Source of the DNA: Sycobia sp. Sy_11
Taxonomy: Eukaryota; Arthropoda; Insecta; Hymenoptera; Epichrysomallidae
NCBI GenBank assembly: GCA_018907035.1
Contig: JACCIC010000019.1
Coordinates: 3,861,001-3,925,000, forward strand
Length of the DNA stretch: 64,000 nt
Direction of reading: 5' to 3'
Every line of letters begins with the position of its first letter. Positions within the stretch are counted from its first letter, which is position 1. The notes below the pieces were generated by a model. That model worked only from the letters and a program-made list of their open reading frames with translations. It did not search any database and was not told the origin of the DNA. This document shows positions 63,011 to 64,000 of the stretch, one piece after another. Both the position numbers and the translations under genes were made by a program.

Positions 63011-63019
63011 ACCATCTAT

Positions 63020-64000
63020 GTTTAAGAGAAAGCTCCACCAGCGACATCTAATCATATTTTGATATATAGATATGCGTAGCATTTTCCTTTCTTATCGATT
63101 GTTGAATTGAACGTAAGCATACGTCGTCAGATGTCGCGCTTGATCAAATAATTCTGGGTAAATTTTTCGTATTTATTATAATTTAAATTATATCTGTTCA
63201 TTATGATAATAAATATTTATCAAAATTTTGCTTATATCTATATTTTAAATCTTAAAATATCAACATTAATTTTCGAATAACCAGAATACAAACTAATTCG
63301 TTGTCAGATTAAATGATTTAACGGTCGGTCTTAATTTCTGACAGATTGAAAATGACTAAAAGGCGATGTAAAACCGATAAAAATGTTTATTAGTTTGGTG
63401 TATAAGTTTGGCCTGATTGCAGATAGTTATATTTTTTATAAATATTTTATATTAATCCATTCCCGTTAACTGTGAAACTATAATTGCTCTACGAAAAAGT
63501 GTCCTTAATTATTGCGCATTTAAATATTTTTCTTAAGATATAAATGGGTTTCTGGATAAAAACATGAACGAAAAAAATGGACATTGGAAAAACTAAATTG
63601 AGAAAAATGGGCGCGTAGCCAGCTAAATTATATGACGCATGCATTTAATACTGTGAATACAATGAATAAATTCAGTTATTCCTTTTTTAAGGAAAAAGTA
63701 ATTCTTTCAAAGTCTTTATAAAAAAAATCTTATTTATATGTGATTCAAAGAAATCTTTACTAAAAATTAAAAAATTAGTAAAAAACAAAACACAGTTCCT
63801 GATGAGAAGCCAAAGCGGCTCAACGCGTTGGACGAAACAAATATGGAAAATGCATTCTGATTAACAATGGTATTCATTGATTATTTTTTAAAATTTATTT
63901 TCAGTAGTAGTTTTTGTATTTTACATTCTAAAGATGATCATCAATAAGGATGGTCTTACTGTTCTTATAATCATATAATTATATTATTTTATAAACACTA
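63020..64000. other. AT-rich block at the right edge, no gene seen
   Basis: Nearly 1 kb of AT-rich sequence without dinucleotide arrays. The GC-rich hairpin motif at 63799-63838 is the only island in it. It is probably intergenic sequence upstream of Nrt. Confidence 0.5.
63799..63838 (+). other. Hairpin-rich CTGATGAG...CGAAAC motif (partial hammerhead-like core, repeat end?)
   Basis: CTGATGAG (63799-63806) is followed by AGCC/GGCT arms with an AAAGC loop, then CAAC-GC-GTTG arms, then GACGAAAC at 63831-63838. CUGAUGA and GAAA are the two conserved strands of the hammerhead ribozyme core, and such ribozymes occur at the ends of Penelope-like retroelements. Here two hairpins rather than one stem II separate them, so the canonical fold is not met. 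The GC-rich island stands out in a very AT-rich block, which suggests a mobile-element end rather than local sequence. Confidence 0.25.

Overview
This window looks like nuclear DNA of an insect, most likely a hymenopteran (ant, bee or wasp). The evidence is one recognisable coding exon with proper GT/AG splice signals, the absence of any long open frame, a CpG-rich base composition, and an extreme density of dinucleotide microsatellites. There are no operons, ribosome binding sites, rRNA genes or CRISPR arrays, and I found no convincing tRNA gene.

The one gene I recognise is on the minus strand. The exon at 49297-49039 encodes the start of the cytoplasmic tail of Neurotactin (Nrt), a type II transmembrane, cholinesterase-like cell-adhesion protein of axons and epithelia. 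It has a 3' splice site on one side, a consensus GTAAGT donor on the other, and a 79-codon open frame carrying the KIPIGG-K-PGF motif of insect neurotactins. I find no esterase-like or transmembrane exon between 49038 and position 1. Nearly all of the left 49 kb is therefore best read as a very long Nrt intron, with the rest of the gene beyond the left edge. A GTAAGT donor at 62305 on the minus strand, inside a quieter promoter-like stretch (about 62300-63010), is a candidate upstream untranslated exon. That would make 49298-62305 the first intron.

The plus strand may carry a second gene. A short exon at 59541-59592 has a good start context, encodes a hydrophobic signal-peptide-like leader and ends in a phase-1 GTAAGT donor. 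A strong acceptor at 62679 is followed by 40 open codons in the matching phase. This is inference and needs transcript support. A weaker candidate first exon lies at 42525-42680.

The rest is a mosaic. GC/CpG-rich blocks hold about 40 long (TA)n arrays plus many (GA)n/(CT)n and some (CA)n arrays. These alternate with AT-rich, nearly microsatellite-free blocks of about 0.5-2 kb. One AT-rich block holds a probable decayed Penelope-like retroelement fragment (GIY-YIG endonuclease remnant, about 20655-20936). Another, at the right edge, holds a hairpin-forming CTGATGAG...CGAAAC motif (63799-63838) that resembles parts of a hammerhead ribozyme. I see no clear evidence of a complete new biological system. 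The best leads are the possible nested secreted-protein gene, the two possible Penelope-type traces and the microsatellite mosaic.
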